NCBI RefSeq assembly: GCF_000711295.1
Contig: NZ_JOMJ01000003.1
Location: 1,127,501 to 1,191,500, forward strand
Reading direction: 5' to 3'
Source: Desulfohalovibrio reitneri
GTDB taxonomy: Bacteria > Desulfobacterota > Desulfovibrionia > Desulfovibrionales > Desulfovibrionaceae
DNA length: 64,000 nt
Part shown: positions 39,354 through 49,400 of the stretch, in pieces
How the letters are laid out: each line of letters begins with the position of its first letter
Numbering within the stretch: position 1 is the first letter of the stretch
Translations under genes and position numbers: made by a program
The notes under the pieces: model-generated
Told to the model about the DNA's origin: nothing
Database searches by the model: none
The model's input: only the letters and a program-made list of their open reading frames with translations

Positions 39354-41006
39354 ATGTCCCCGAGCCCCCTGGCCGGCAAGCCCGCGCCCGACGAACTGCT
39401 GGTCCACATCCCGCGCCTTGTGGCGGCCTACTACGAATACAAGCCCGACCCGGACAAGCCCGCCGAACGGGTCAGCTTCGGCACCTCCGGCCACCGGGGG
39501 TCCAGCCTGTCGCGCTCCTTCAACCTGGACCACATCCTGGCCGTGACCCAGGCGGTCTGCGACTATCGCCGCGAAAAGGGCATCACCGGCCCCCTTTTCC
39601 TGGGCATGGACACCCACGGCCTGTCCGAACCGGCCCACATGACCGCCCTGGCCGTGCTTGCGGCCAACGGCGTGCGCGTCATCCCGCAGGAAAATCACGG
39701 CTATACCCCCACCCCGGCCGTCTCCCACGCCATCCTCGACCACAACCGCTCCGGCCCCGCCGCCAAGGCCGACGGCATCGTCATCACCCCCTCCCACAAC
39801 CCCCCGGAGGACGGCGGCTTCAAGTACAATCCGCCCGAAGGCGGCCCAGCCGGATCGGACGTCACAACCTGGATCGAGGCCCGGGCCGGGGACATCATGC
39901 GCCAGGGCCGCACCGCCGTGCGCCGCATGGATTTCGAGGAGGCCATGGCCGCGGAGACCACCGAGCCGCGCGACCTAGTCACGCCCTACGTCTCCCAGCT
40001 GGGCGACGTGGTGGACATGGAGGCCATCCGCTCGGCCGGGCTGAAGATAGGCGTGGACCCGCTGGGCGGCGCCTCCATCGATTACTGGAAGGCCATCGCC
40101 GAGCACTGGGGCCTGGACATCGAGGTGGTGGGCGGCCGGGTGGACCCCACCTTTTCCTTCATGCCCGTGGACAAGGACGGCGTCATCCGCATGGACTGCT
40201 CGTCCAGCTACGCCATGGCCGGACTCATCGAACTCAAGGACCGTTTCGACATAGCCCTGGGCAACGACCCGGACACCGACCGCCACGGCATCGTCACCCG
40301 CTCCGCCGGACTGCTCAACCCCAACCACTACCTCGCGGTGTGCGTGGACTACCTCTTCCGCCACCGCCCCGGCTGGCCGGAGACCGCCAAGGTGGGCAAA
40401 ACCCTGGTCTCCAGCTCCATGATCGACCGGGTGGCCGCCGACCTGGGCCGCGAGCTGGCCGAGGTGCCGGTGGGCTTCAAGTGGTTCGTGGACGGGCTGC
40501 TTTCCGGCGAATACGGCTTCGGCGGCGAGGAGAGCGCCGGGGCCTCCTTCCTGCGCCGAGACGGCACCGTGTGGACCACGGACAAGGACGGCATCATCCT
40601 TTGCCTGCTGGCCTGCGAGATAACCGCCCGCACTGGCCGCGACCCGGCCGAGTTGTACGCCGAGTTGGAAAAGATGCACGGCTCCCCCGTCTACGAGCGG
40701 CTGCAGGCCCCGGCCAATCGCGAGCAAAAGGCCGTGCTCAAGAACCTCTCCCCGGAGGACGTGCCCGCGGACAGCCTGGCGGGCGAGCCCATCATCGCCA
40801 AGATGACCCGCGCCCCGGCCAACGACGCCCCCATCGGCGGCCTGAAGGTGGTGGCGGAGAACGGCTGGTTCGCCGCCCGGCCCTCCGGCACCGAGGACAT
40901 CTACAAGATTTACACCGAAAGCTTCCTGGGCCCGGACCACCTGGCCCGCATACAGAAGGAGGCCCAGGCCATGGTGGCCGAGGCCTTCCAAAAGGCCGGA
41001 GCGTAA
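39354..41006 (+). CDS. pgm: Phosphoglucomutase (alpha-D-glucose phosphate-specific)
   Basis: The 550-residue enzyme converts glucose 1-phosphate and glucose 6-phosphate. It has [17 protein letters not shown] at the N-terminus, the phosphoserine loop [21 protein letters not shown], the metal loop [35 protein letters not shown] and [12 protein letters not shown] at the end. AAGGAGGAG precedes the ATG at 39354. With the preceding mutase it would channel carbon into glycogen or surface glycans. Confidence 0.95.
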   Translation: MSPSPLAGKPAPDELLVHIPRLVAAYYEYKPDPDKPAERVSFGTSGHRGSSLSRSFNLDHILAVTQAVCDYRREKGITGPLFLGMDTHGLSEPAHMTALAVLAANGVRVIPQENHGYTPTPAVSHAILDHNRSGPAAKADGIVITPSHNPPEDGGFKYNPPEGGPAGSDVTTWIEARAGDIMRQGRTAVRRMDFEEAMAAETTEPRDLVTPYVSQLGDVVDMEAIRSAGLKIGVDPLGGASIDYWKAIAEHWGLDIEVVGGRVDPTFSFMPVDKDGVIRMDCSSSYAMAGLIELKDRFDIALGNDPDTDRHGIVTRSAGLLNPNHYLAVCVDYLFRHRPGWPETAKVGKTLVSSSMIDRVAADLGRELAEVPVGFKWFVDGLLSGEYGFGGEESAGASFLRRDGTVWTTDKDGIILCLLACEITARTGRDPAELYAELEKMHGSPVYERLQAPANREQKAVLKNLSPEDVPADSLAGEPIIAKMTRAPANDAPIGGLKVVAENGWFAARPSGTEDIYKIYTESFLGPDHLARIQKEAQAMVAEAFQKAGA

Positions 41007-41021
41007 GGACCCCACTCCCGT

Positions 41022-42263
41022 ATGAAGAAAATCCTGCTGCTTCTCCTCGCCCTGGCTGTCGCCGGGGGCGGGGCATGGTACCTGTTCGGCTCCGGCGAAA
41101 AGAAAGGGCGCGTCGAGGTCCTGGAAACGGCCCAGGTGGAGCGCGACTCCGTGCGCAAGGTCCTGGAGGCCACCGGCATCATCAAGGCCGAGGTGGGCGC
41201 GCAGATCAAGATCGGCGCGCGCTCCACCGGCGAGATCGAGGACATGCTGGTGCGCATCGGCGACCGGGTGCAAAAGGGCGACCTCATCGCGGTCATCGAC
41301 TCCCGCGAGGAAAAGGCCCAACTCGACGAGTCCAATGCCAGGCTGGCCCGCGCCAGGGCCGAGCTGGAGCGCGTGCGCCGCGTCTACCCTCTGCAGATAG
41401 AGGAGGCCGAGGCCGAGCTGCGGCTGTCCCAGGCCGAATTGGAGTTCGCCGAAAAAACCCTGCGCCGCCAGAAACGGCTCGTGGAGCAGGACCTCCAGGC
41501 CGTGGAGGAGCTTGACAAGGCGGAGCGCGACGCCCGCACCGCCGCCAAGCGCGTGGCCGCCAGGCAAGCCACCCTGCGCCGGCTGAACGAAGAATACGAG
41601 CGCGAACTGAACAAGGCCGGGGAGTCCGTGCGGGAGGCCCAGGCCGCCCTGGAGTCAGCCCGGGTCCGCATCTCCTACACCGAAATCCACTCCCCCATCG
41701 ACGGCATTGTTTCCCAGGTCACGGCGCAGGAGGGCGAAACCGTGGTCTCCGGGCTGCAGGTCTCCAACCTCATCACCGTGCTGGACCCCACCCGGCTGGA
41801 AATGTGGATCTACGTGGACGAGACCGACGTGGGGCAGGTCGAGCGGGGCATGCCCGTGGAGTTCACCGTGGACGCCCACCCGGACACCACCTTTCACGGC
41901 ACCATCGACCGCATCTACCCCGAGCCGGAAATCCGCGACAACATCGTCTACTACCAGGCCATCGTGGACCTGGACGAGGAAGAGGCCGGACAACTCCGGC
42001 CGGAAATGACCACCCAGTGCCAAATCGTTGTCCAGGAACTGCAAGACGTGGTCAGCCTGCCCAACACCGCCCTCAAATGGGTTGGCGAAAAGAAGGTCGT
42101 ATTCCGGGTCGGGCAGGACGGCGCGGCCGAACAGATCGACCCCGACCTGGGCCTGGAAGGCCTGGAGCGCAGCCAGATTCTCTCCGGCCTGGCTCCGGGC
42201 GATGACGTGGCCACCAGGATCGTGCTGCCCGAAGGCGCCAAAACCGCCGGAGGCGGGCAGTGA
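41022..42263 (+). CDS. HlyD/MacA-family efflux periplasmic adaptor
   Basis: The 413-residue protein has one N-terminal membrane anchor (ILLLLLALAVAGGGAWYLFG), lipoyl-like halves (GARSTGEIEDMLVRIGDRVQKGDLIAVIDS; IHSPIDGIVSQVTAQEGETV) around a long alpha-helical hairpin rich in Glu/Arg/Ala (residues ~100-200), and beta-barrel domains. It bridges the inner-membrane ABC transporter to an outer-membrane channel. It overlaps the ATPase gene by 4 bases (GTGA). Confidence 0.93.
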   Translation: MKKILLLLLALAVAGGGAWYLFGSGEKKGRVEVLETAQVERDSVRKVLEATGIIKAEVGAQIKIGARSTGEIEDMLVRIGDRVQKGDLIAVIDSREEKAQLDESNARLARARAELERVRRVYPLQIEEAEAELRLSQAELEFAEKTLRRQKRLVEQDLQAVEELDKAERDARTAAKRVAARQATLRRLNEEYERELNKAGESVREAQAALESARVRISYTEIHSPIDGIVSQVTAQEGETVVSGLQVSNLITVLDPTRLEMWIYVDETDVGQVERGMPVEFTVDAHPDTTFHGTIDRIYPEPEIRDNIVYYQAIVDLDEEEAGQLRPEMTTQCQIVVQELQDVVSLPNTALKWVGEKKVVFRVGQDGAAEQIDPDLGLEGLERSQILSGLAPGDDVATRIVLPEGAKTAGGGQ

Positions 42264-42940
42264 GCCAGCCACTGGTCAGGCTGCGGGACATCCGCAAGGA
42301 GTACCGCCAAGCCGACACGGCGGTGGAGGTCCTCAAGGGCATCAGCCTGGACATCTCCGAAGGCGAGTTCGTTGCCCTGCAGGGGGCCTCCGGCTCGGGC
42401 AAGTCCACCCTGCTGCACATCCTCGGCCTGCTGGAAAGCCCCTCCTCCGGCGAATACTCCATCGCCGGCAGGGAGGCGGCCAACCTGGACGACGACGAGC
42501 GCAGCGACCTGCGTAACCAGCTCCTGGGCTTCGTGTTCCAAAGCTTCTACCTGGTGCCCTACGCCACCGCCCTGGACAACGTGCTCCTGCCCGGCCTCTA
42601 CGCCGCCTCCCCCTCCGGCGAGCTGCGCGAGCGCGCCGAGGAAATCCTCGGCCAGGTGGGGCTGGCCGACCGCGCCTCCTTCCGCCCGGCCCAGCTCTCC
42701 GGCGGCCAGCAGCAGCGCGTGGCCCTGGCCCGCGCCCTCATCAACGACCCCAAGCTCATCCTGGCGGACGAACCCACCGGCCAGCTCGACTCCTCCACCT
42801 CCGAGGAAATCATGGGCCTGCTCTCCCGCATCCACGGCCAGGGACGCACCGTGGTGGTCGTCACCCACGACGAATTGACAGCCAGCTATGCTGGCCGCCG
42901 CATCACCATGGTGGACGGCCTTGTCTCGAACCAGGAATAG
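42260..42940 (+). CDS. ABC transporter ATPase (MacB/LolD type)
   Basis: The 226-residue ATPase has Walker [10 protein letters not shown], signature LSGGQQQR, Walker [13 protein letters not shown] and the H-loop VVVVTHDE. It belongs to the group powering MacB- or LolCDE-like permeases. It starts at a GTG overlapping the adaptor stop. Together with the adaptor and the permease it forms a tripartite export system; the cargo (macrolide, peptide or lipoprotein) is not evident. Confidence 0.94.
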   Translation: MSQPLVRLRDIRKEYRQADTAVEVLKGISLDISEGEFVALQGASGSGKSTLLHILGLLESPSSGEYSIAGREAANLDDDERSDLRNQLLGFVFQSFYLVPYATALDNVLLPGLYAASPSGELRERAEEILGQVGLADRASFRPAQLSGGQQQRVALARALINDPKLILADEPTGQLDSSTSEEIMGLLSRIHGQGRTVVVVTHDELTASYAGRRITMVDGLVSNQE

Positions 42941-44156
42941 CCCCCTCCTGGCCTGGCACGTCGTCGGCCAGGCCCTGCGCGCCCTCTGGGCTTTCAAGCT
43001 GCGCTCCGCCTTCGTCATCTGCGCCACCGCCCTGGGCATCGCCTCCCTCACCGTCATCGTAGCCTCGGTGGACGGGGCCCAGAAAATGGCCCGCGAGATC
43101 ACCGAGCAGTTCGGCCCGGACGCGGCCTTCATCCTGGGCGGCGACATCTTCAACCGCGCCGTGGGCCAGCGCGTCCTCACCCTCTCCTGGGACGACGCCC
43201 GCAAGCTGCGCCAGTCACTGCCCGGGGCCAAGATGGTCGTGCCAATGCGCGCCGTGGGCGAAGTCACCGCCCGCTACGGCGGCAACCACATCACCCTGGA
43301 CAACGTCATCGGCTCCACGGAAAACTACGCCCTGGCCTGGGACTGGCCCCTGGAGGAAGGCCGCGACATCTCCCGCGAGGACGTGGACCGGGCAGCCAAG
43401 ATCGCCCTCATCGGCTCCGAGCCCGCGGAGGAACTCTTCGGGCGCCAGTCCCCCATCGGCAAGACCATCTTCGTCAAGAACATGCCCTTCCAGATCGTGG
43501 GCAGCCTCACCGAGCGCGGCTTCAGCGGCCGCCGCTCGCCCGACAACCGCATTATCCTCCCCCTGACAACCCTCACCCAGCGCTTCAACCTCGACCGCAA
43601 CTACTTCCGCGCCCTCCGCATCAAGTTCCACGACGTGGAGAACATGCAGGCCAACGCCGCCAATCTGCGCTCCTATCTCCGCCACCTCCACGACCTCGAA
43701 CCCGGCGAGAGCGACGACTTCACCATCCTCACCGCCGACGAAGTCCTCAAGTTCCTCTCCATGCTCAAGGGCAGTCTTGTCGCCTTCCTGGGCGTCACAG
43801 CGGCCGTGGCCATCCTGGTGGGCGGCTTCGTCCTGGCCAACCTCTTCTACTTAAGCGTCAGCGAACGCTCCCGCGAAATCGGCATCCGCCGCGCCTTCGG
43901 CGCGCGCAAAGGCGCCATCCTCTTGCAATTCCTGGCCGAAGCCGTGGGCCTCACCGTCACCGGCTCCCTCCTGGGCCAGGGACTCGGCCTGGCCCTAGGC
44001 CAACTCCTGGTCCGGCTCGACATCCTGCAAATTGAACTCTCCTGGAAAATCTTCCTCCTCTCCCTCGGCTCCGCCCTGGCCATCGGCATCATTTTCGGCC
44101 TCCGCCCCGCCCGCCGCGCCGCCGCGCTGGATCCCATAGAGGCGTTGAAGGGGTAG
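42888..44156 (+). CDS. MacB/FtsX-type ABC transporter permease
   Basis: The protein of up to 422 residues has an N-terminal membrane helix (LRSAFVICATALGIASLTVIVAS), a large periplasmic MacB-core domain (DAAFILGGDIF ... IGKTIFVKNMPFQIVGSL) and three C-terminal helices with the coupling motif ERSREIGIRRAFGARKGAILLQF. Start is uncertain: the ATG at 42888 overlaps the ATPase gene by 53 bases, while a TTG at 42921 would give a more typical short N-terminus. It completes the adaptor-ATPase-permease operon. Confidence 0.9.
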   Translation: MLAAASPWWTALSRTRNSPLLAWHVVGQALRALWAFKLRSAFVICATALGIASLTVIVASVDGAQKMAREITEQFGPDAAFILGGDIFNRAVGQRVLTLSWDDARKLRQSLPGAKMVVPMRAVGEVTARYGGNHITLDNVIGSTENYALAWDWPLEEGRDISREDVDRAAKIALIGSEPAEELFGRQSPIGKTIFVKNMPFQIVGSLTERGFSGRRSPDNRIILPLTTLTQRFNLDRNYFRALRIKFHDVENMQANAANLRSYLRHLHDLEPGESDDFTILTADEVLKFLSMLKGSLVAFLGVTAAVAILVGGFVLANLFYLSVSERSREIGIRRAFGARKGAILLQFLAEAVGLTVTGSLLGQGLGLALGQLLVRLDILQIELSWKIFLLSLGSALAIGIIFGLRPARRAAALDPIEALKG

Positions 44157-44288
44157 GAAGAGAAGAAGGAAGATTTCTCCCTTCGGGCGACCAGGGGGCT
44201 TCGCGCCCCCTGGACCCTGCGGCAAAATAATTTTGCATTTGGGTTCGCGAGATGGCGCACGGTGGGGCGCGGAGAGGGAGTATCCCGG
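44155..44288. repeat. Dispersed multi-hairpin intergenic repeat, copy B
   Basis: This matches copy A (21408-21547) along most of its length. Hairpins are CCC-TTC-GGG, CCAGGGGGC-TTCGC-GCCCCCTGG and GCAAA-ATAAT-TTTGC. The closing pair of the last stem is G-C in copy A and A-T in copy B, a compensatory change. It begins right at the permease stop. Confidence 0.8.
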
Positions 44289-44476
44289 CGTGCTTGCGCT
44301 CAGGGGCGCGTTTCCTCGGTAAAACGCCGCCCCGGCCGTTTGGCTTCGCATACGTTGAACGCGAAATTGAGCAGGTATCCCTCGGCAGCCACATGCCCGT
44401 ACCAAGCCCCCGAGCGAAGCGAGACCCAAGTGCATTTTTTGGAAGGATGGCGGGGGAGGGGGAGGAAGGAATATCC
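44289..44476. other. Intergenic DNA between repeat copy B and IS3 element
   Basis: Nothing is supported as a gene. It contains a short inverted GAGCGAAGCGAG motif and a T-run at 44436-44441. It shows no sign of the missing 3' part of the YHS gene that lies on the other side of the IS3 element. Confidence 0.5.
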
Positions 44477-44545
44477 TGCCCCCAGTTTGAAACAGCCTTG
44501 ATTTAAGTGGAAGTCCGTGGCTTCTCAACAGGCAGGAGGTTTGCC

Positions 44546-44818
44546 ATGAAGCGACGGAAGTGGACCCCGGAGCAGAAGACTCGGGTCGTCCTCGAAGGCC
44601 TTCGAGGACGACCCGTGGGCGAAGTGTGCGCCGAGTACGCCATCTCGCAGAACCAGTACTACAAGTGGCGCGATCAATTCCTTGCCCAGGCGCACAAAGC
44701 GTTCGAGACCGAGCACGGCGCACAGCCTACGGCCAAGCTTGAGCGCGAGAACATGAAGCTCAAAAGCCTGATCGGTGAGTTGACCATTGAGCTAAAAAAA
44801 AGCGGGCCGTTCGGATGA
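44546..44818 (+). CDS. IS3-family transposase OrfA
   Basis: The 90-residue protein has a Tnp_1-type helix-turn-helix (RRKWTPEQKTRVVLEGL ... YAISQNQYYKWRDQF) followed by a leucine-zipper-like stretch (AKLERENMKLKSLIGELTIELKK). AGGAGG precedes the ATG at 44546. The 3' end contains an A8 run (44794-44801); orfB is in the -1 frame, so slippage can fuse the two products into the full transposase. Confidence 0.93.
   Translation: MKRRKWTPEQKTRVVLEGLRGRPVGEVCAEYAISQNQYYKWRDQFLAQAHKAFETEHGAQPTAKLERENMKLKSLIGELTIELKKSGPFG
44794..44801 (+). promoter_or_regulatory. Candidate -1 frameshift site of the IS3 element
   Basis: A run of eight A followed by G lies 20 bases before the orfA stop. The orfB frame is open from just after a TGA at 44788, so a -1 slip here yields ELKKKRAVRMKRGPYAK. 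Such A-rich sites are the normal switch in IS3-family elements. Confidence 0.7.
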
Positions 44819-45591
44819 AGCGTGGACCATATGCAAAGGTCGCCGAGCGCAACGCCGACCTCCTGGCCCGCATTCGCGGCATCAAGGCCGACCATCCGTT
44901 CTGGGGATACCGTCGGGTCTGGGCGTTTCTGCGCTTCGTGGACGGCGTAGTCGTCGGCAAAAATCGCGTCTACCGGCTCATGAGCGAGCATGACCTCACG
45001 GTGAAGCCCAACCTGCGACTCAAGGCCAAACGCAGGCCGACCGGCGTCAAGCCCCGGCCCACGCGACCCAACGAGTGGTGGGGTATCGACATGACCAAAA
45101 TCAAGATTGACGGCTACGGCTGGCTGTACGTGGTCATTGTGCTTGATTGGCGCACCAAGAAGGTCGTCGGCCATTACGCCGGCGACCAGGCCAAGGCGTG
45201 GCATTGGCTCTCGGCGCTCAACGCGGCTGTCGGCAGGCAGTTCCCCGAAGGCGTGCGCGACGGCGGTCTTCATCTCATGGCCGACAACGGCTGCCAGCCG
45301 ACCTCGGCGAGCTTCATGAAGGCTTGCCGCGTCATGGACATCAAACTCGCCTTCACCAGCTACAACAACCCAAAAGGCAATGCCGACACCGAGCGCTTCA
45401 TGCGCACCATGAAGGAAGAGCTGGTCTGGATTAATGAATGGCGTAGCCCGACGGCCTTTTGCCAAGCCTTGGGCTCCTGGATCGAAGAATACAACCAAGG
45501 CTACCTGCACTCGGCGCTGGGGTATAAAACCCCGGTGACAACCGAGCAGGAACTGATCAACTCGCGGACTCTCTTAAAAAAGGCTTGCTAA
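44815..45591 (+). CDS. IS3-family transposase OrfB (integrase core)
   Basis: The 258-residue product has the rve-type DDE core: first Asp in WWGIDMTKI, second in HLMADNGCQPTS, and Glu in NPKGNADTERFMRTMKEEL. The N-terminal HTH_21-like part reads DHPFWGYRRVWAFLR. It overlaps orfA by 4 bases (ATGA). Both reading frames are intact, so the element may still move. Confidence 0.95.
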   Translation: MKRGPYAKVAERNADLLARIRGIKADHPFWGYRRVWAFLRFVDGVVVGKNRVYRLMSEHDLTVKPNLRLKAKRRPTGVKPRPTRPNEWWGIDMTKIKIDGYGWLYVVIVLDWRTKKVVGHYAGDQAKAWHWLSALNAAVGRQFPEGVRDGGLHLMADNGCQPTSASFMKACRVMDIKLAFTSYNNPKGNADTERFMRTMKEELVWINEWRSPTAFCQALGSWIEEYNQGYLHSALGYKTPVTTEQELINSRTLLKKAC

Positions 45592-46007
45592 ACCGGGGGC
45601 AGTACATGGTTTCGTTCCCACTTTTGCTGGATGTCGTGGTCGTAGTTGAGGTAGAGGCGGCCGTTGACGATTTTCCAGGCGGTGGGGTCGACGTCCGCAG
45701 TGTAGCCCTGGGCCACTGCCCAGGCGCAGTAGCCGCCGTAGGCCGGGGCGTATTTCTCCGGATTCTCCATAAACATCGCGCGATGCTGTTCGGAGGCGAA
45801 TCGCCAGGTGGTGCCGTTCCATTCGAACTCATAGTCGCCCAGGCCCTCCACGGCCTCTTCCTGGATGAAGTAGGCCACGGGGTCGTAACCGTGGATGGCC
45901 AAGTCGGCGAGGAAGGTGGAGTTGACCGGTTCGTCGGCCGACAACTGGGCTGGGACGGCCAACGCCAGGAGCAGCCCCAGCATGAGGGCGGCGAGGGTTT
46001 TGATCAT
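45588..46007 (-). CDS. Secreted YHS-domain protein, 3' end truncated by IS3 element
   Basis: The 139-residue reading has a signal peptide (MIKTLAALMLGLLLALAVPAQLSA) and a YHS-like domain: IHGYDPVAYF, WRFASEQHRAMFMENPEKYAPAYGGYCAWAVAQG, WKIVNGRLYLNYD. Relatives continue past this point with about 15-20 more residues (a Trp-containing tail). Here the last four residues (LPPV) and the stop come from the right inverted repeat of the insertion sequence. The protein may still fold. Its ATG overlaps the stop of the next gene upstream (ATGA). Confidence 0.85.
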   Translation of the reverse strand: MIKTLAALMLGLLLALAVPAQLSADEPVNSTFLADLAIHGYDPVAYFIQEEAVEGLGDYEFEWNGTTWRFASEQHRAMFMENPEKYAPAYGGYCAWAVAQGYTADVDPTAWKIVNGRLYLNYDHDIQQKWERNHVLPPV

Positions 46008-46315
46008 GGCTTTTCCTTGCGGCTGAACCCGGCGGCGAAGTGTTCCTTGCGCGTGGGGCAGTCGTCGTTGAACGGGGAGAGGACGAGTTTGCCCTCCTCC
46101 ACCTTGGCTTTGTAGCAGCCTTCGGCTCCCGGGCAATCCGGGGCGTCGGAGTCGTTGACCACCACCAGGCTGTTTTCCACGGCGCGCCAAGTGCCTCGGA
46201 TGTCCTCTCCACCCGGGTAGCTCAGGGAGTAGCGGCCGTCCTCCTCGATGCGGAGACGTGATTTCTGCTGCGGGTTGGTCCAGTCGCCGACGAGGGAACT
46301 GCTGTTCACGACCAT
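46004..46315 (-). CDS. Small protein of unknown function, lipocalin-like pattern
   Basis: The 103-residue protein has no signal peptide. Alternating hydrophobic strands (SLVGDWTNPQQKSRLRIEEDG, YSLSYPGG, IRGTWRAVENSLVVV) and three cysteines (DCPGAEGC, DDCPT) suggest a small beta-barrel, similar in pattern to lipocalin-like domains. It overlaps the YHS gene by 4 bases, and the two are co-translated. No function is proposed. Confidence 0.75.
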   Translation of the reverse strand: MVVNSSSLVGDWTNPQQKSRLRIEEDGRYSLSYPGGEDIRGTWRAVENSLVVVNDSDAPDCPGAEGCYKAKVEEGKLVLSPFNDDCPTRKEHFAAGFSRKEKP

Positions 46316-46483
46316 TGAGCGCTCCTTTGGAGATTTTCGCTACAATCTATCATCCCGTGCGGGCCTTCGGAAGGGGGGTTCCGGGAAATCGTCCGCCATG
46401 CTGTTCCGTTTACCTTTGAAGCCCTTTGCGCTATCCTCGTCTGCTAAACATAACACATTGAAATAACTCTTTTTCGGAGCCCC

Positions 46484-49400
46484 ATGTCCACCTTCGTCCA
46501 CTTGCACTGCCACACCGAATATTCCCTTCTGGACGGCGCCATCCGTCTTGACGACCTCTGCACGAAGGCCAAGGACTTCGGCATGCCCGCCGCGGCCATC
46601 ACCGACCACGGCAACATGTTCGGCGCGGTGGAGTTCTACATGAAGGCCAAGGATTACGGCATCAAGCCCATCCTCGGCTGCGAGGTTTACGTGGCCCCGA
46701 ACGGCCGCACCGACCGTTCGGCCAACTCGGCCAAGGCGGCCGGGTTCCACCTGGTGCTGCTGGCCAGGAACAACGCGGGCTACAAGAACCTGCTCAAGCT
46801 GGTCAGCGAGGGCTTTCTGACCGGCTTCCACTACAAGCCGCGCATCGACTTCGACCTGCTGCGAAACCACTGCGAGGGGCTGACCGCCCTGTCCGCCTGC
46901 CTGGCGGGCGAGGTTCCCCGGGCCATTCTGGGGCAGGGCATGGACCACGCCCGCGAGGTGGTCAAGCGCCACGCCGACCTTTTTCCGGGCCATTTCTACC
47001 TGGAGTTGCAGTCCAACGGCATCCAGGAGCAGTTTACGGTCAACGACCGGCTCAAGGAGCTGGCGGGCGACCTGTCCCTGCCGCTGGTGGCCACCAACGA
47101 CTGCCACTACCTGGAATCCTCCGACGTCCAGGCCCACGAGGTGCTGCTCTGCATCCAGACCGCGGCCACCATCGACGACCCCGGCCGCATGCAGTTCGGC
47201 ACCGACTCCCTCTACTACCGCTCCCCGGAGGAGATGGAGCGGGAGTTCTCGGACACGCCCGAGGCGGTGGCCAACTCCCTGCGCATCGCCGAGGAATGCG
47301 ATGTGGAGCTGGACCTCAAGAGCCTGCACTTCCCGGTCTACGACCTGCCCGAGGGCATGACCCTGGACGAGGAGTTCCGCCGCCTGTGCCGCGACGGCCT
47401 GAAGAAGCGGCTGGAGCTGGTGGAGCCGGACAGGCACGAGGCCTACTGGGAGCGGCTGGAGTACGAGCTGGGCGTCATCTGCGAGATGCAGTTCCCAGCC
47501 TACTTCCTCATCGTGCAGGACTTCATCAACTGGGCCAAGGACAACAACATCCCGGTGGGGCCGGGACGCGGTTCGGCCGCAGGGTCGCTGGTGGCCTACG
47601 CCCTGCGCATCACCAACATCGACCCCATGCCCTACAACCTGCTTTTCGAGCGGTTTTTGAACGTCGAGCGCGTGTCCATGCCGGACATCGACATCGACTT
47701 CTGCGAACGCCGCCGCCTGGAGGTCATCCGCGACTACGTGACCCCCAAGTACGGCGAGGACGCGGTGGCCCAGATCACCACCTTCGGCAAGATGAAGGCC
47801 AAGGCGGTGGTGCGCGACGTGGCCCGGGCCATGGGCTTCACCTTCGGGGAGGCGGACAAGATCGCCAAGCTCATCCCCGAAGAGCTGAAGATGACCATCG
47901 ACAAGGCCATGGAGAAGGAGCCGGAGCTTCGCACCATCTACGAGACCGATCCCAAGGTGAAGAAGCTGCTGGACGTCTCCCGCAGGCTGGAGGGGCTGTG
48001 CCGCCACGCCTCCACCCACGCCGCGGGCGTGGTCATCTCGGACAAGCCCATGACCGAGTACCTCCCCCTCTACAAAGGGAAGAAGGGGGAAATCGTGACC
48101 CAGTTCGACATGAAGAAGGTCGAGAAGGTCGGCCTCATCAAGTTCGACTTCCTCGGCCTGCGCACCATGACCGTCATCCAGGACAGCCTGGACAACATCG
48201 CCCGCCAGGGCATCACCCCGCCCGACCTGGACACCCTGCCCCTGACCGACCAGAAGACCTTCGACCTCTTCTCGCGCGGCGACACGGACGGCGTCTTCCA
48301 GGTGGAGTCAGGGGGCATGCGCGGCTACCTCAAGAAGCTGCGTCCCAACTGCTTCGAGGACCTCATCGCCATGCTGGCGCTGTACCGGCCCGGTCCGCTT
48401 TCCTCGGGCATGGTGGAGATGTTCATCGACCGCAAGCACGGCCGCGAGAAGGTGGAGTACCCCCACCCCTCCCTGGAGGAGACCCTGAAGCCCACCTACG
48501 GGGTCATGGTCTACCAGGAGCAGGTCATGAAGACCGCCCAGGTCATCGCCAACTACTCCCTGGGCGAGGGCGACATCCTCCGCCGGGCCATGGGCAAGAA
48601 GATCGAGGAGGAGATGGCCAAGCAGCGGGTGCGCTTTCTGGAGGGCGCCCGCGAGAACGAGATTCCCGACTCCACGGCCAACGAGATATTCGACCTCATG
48701 GAGAAGTTCGCTGCCTACGGCTTCAACAAGTCGCACTCGGCCGCCTACGCCATGATCTCCTACCACACGGGGTACCTCAAGACGCACTACCCAATGGAGT
48801 TCATGGCCGCGCTCATGACCTCGGAAATCGAAAACCAGGACAAGATTCTCAAGTACATCACCTGTTGCCGGGACATGGACATCCCGGTCAAGGGACCGGA
48901 CATAAACCACTCCCGCTACCAGTTCATCGTGGAGGGGGCCGAGGGGGACAAGGGCGTCCGCTTCGGCCTGGGCTCCATCAAGAACGTGGGCCAGGCGGCC
49001 ATTCAGGAGATCGTGGACCAGCGGGAGGAAGGCGGCCCCTACACGTCCCTGCTGGACCTCTGCACCCGGGTGGACCTGCGCAAGATGACCAAGCGGGTGC
49101 TGGAGCACCTGGTCAAGGCCGGGGCCATGGACTGCCTGGGCACCACCCGCGCCGCCCTGCTGGCCGGTCTGGAAAGGGTGCACGCCCAGGCCCAGAAACA
49201 GCAGAAGGAGCGCGACTCCGGCCAGCTCTCCATGATGGGCCTACTGCCGGAACAGCCGCGGAAGCTGCCCGGCCTGGGCATCAACTGCGAGGAGCAGACC
49301 CTGGAGGAGATGGAGGACGAGAAGATCCTCCGCTTCGAAAAGGACGCCCTGGGGCTGTACCTCTCCTCCCACCCCCTGCTGGCCCACCGCTCGGAGATAC

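Larger units (their letters stand above)
44477..45601 (+). mobile_element. IS3-family insertion sequence
   Basis: The element carries orfA and orfB of IS3 type and terminal inverted repeats that begin TGCCCCC (left at 44477, right ending GGGGGCA at 45601) and continue with GTTT and AGCCTT at similar spacing. No direct repeat flanks it, so recombination or a flanking deletion probably followed insertion. Its right end now supplies the last codons and stop of the YHS-domain gene. Confidence 0.88.

Noticed and set aside
39293-41515. Plus-strand 740-codon frame across pgm and the adaptor gene
   Set aside because: It crosses two confirmed genes in another frame and is Arg/Pro/His-rich.
46340-48019. 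Long minus-strand frame opposite dnaE
   Set aside because: It mirrors dnaE codons and has no family features; dnaE is certain.
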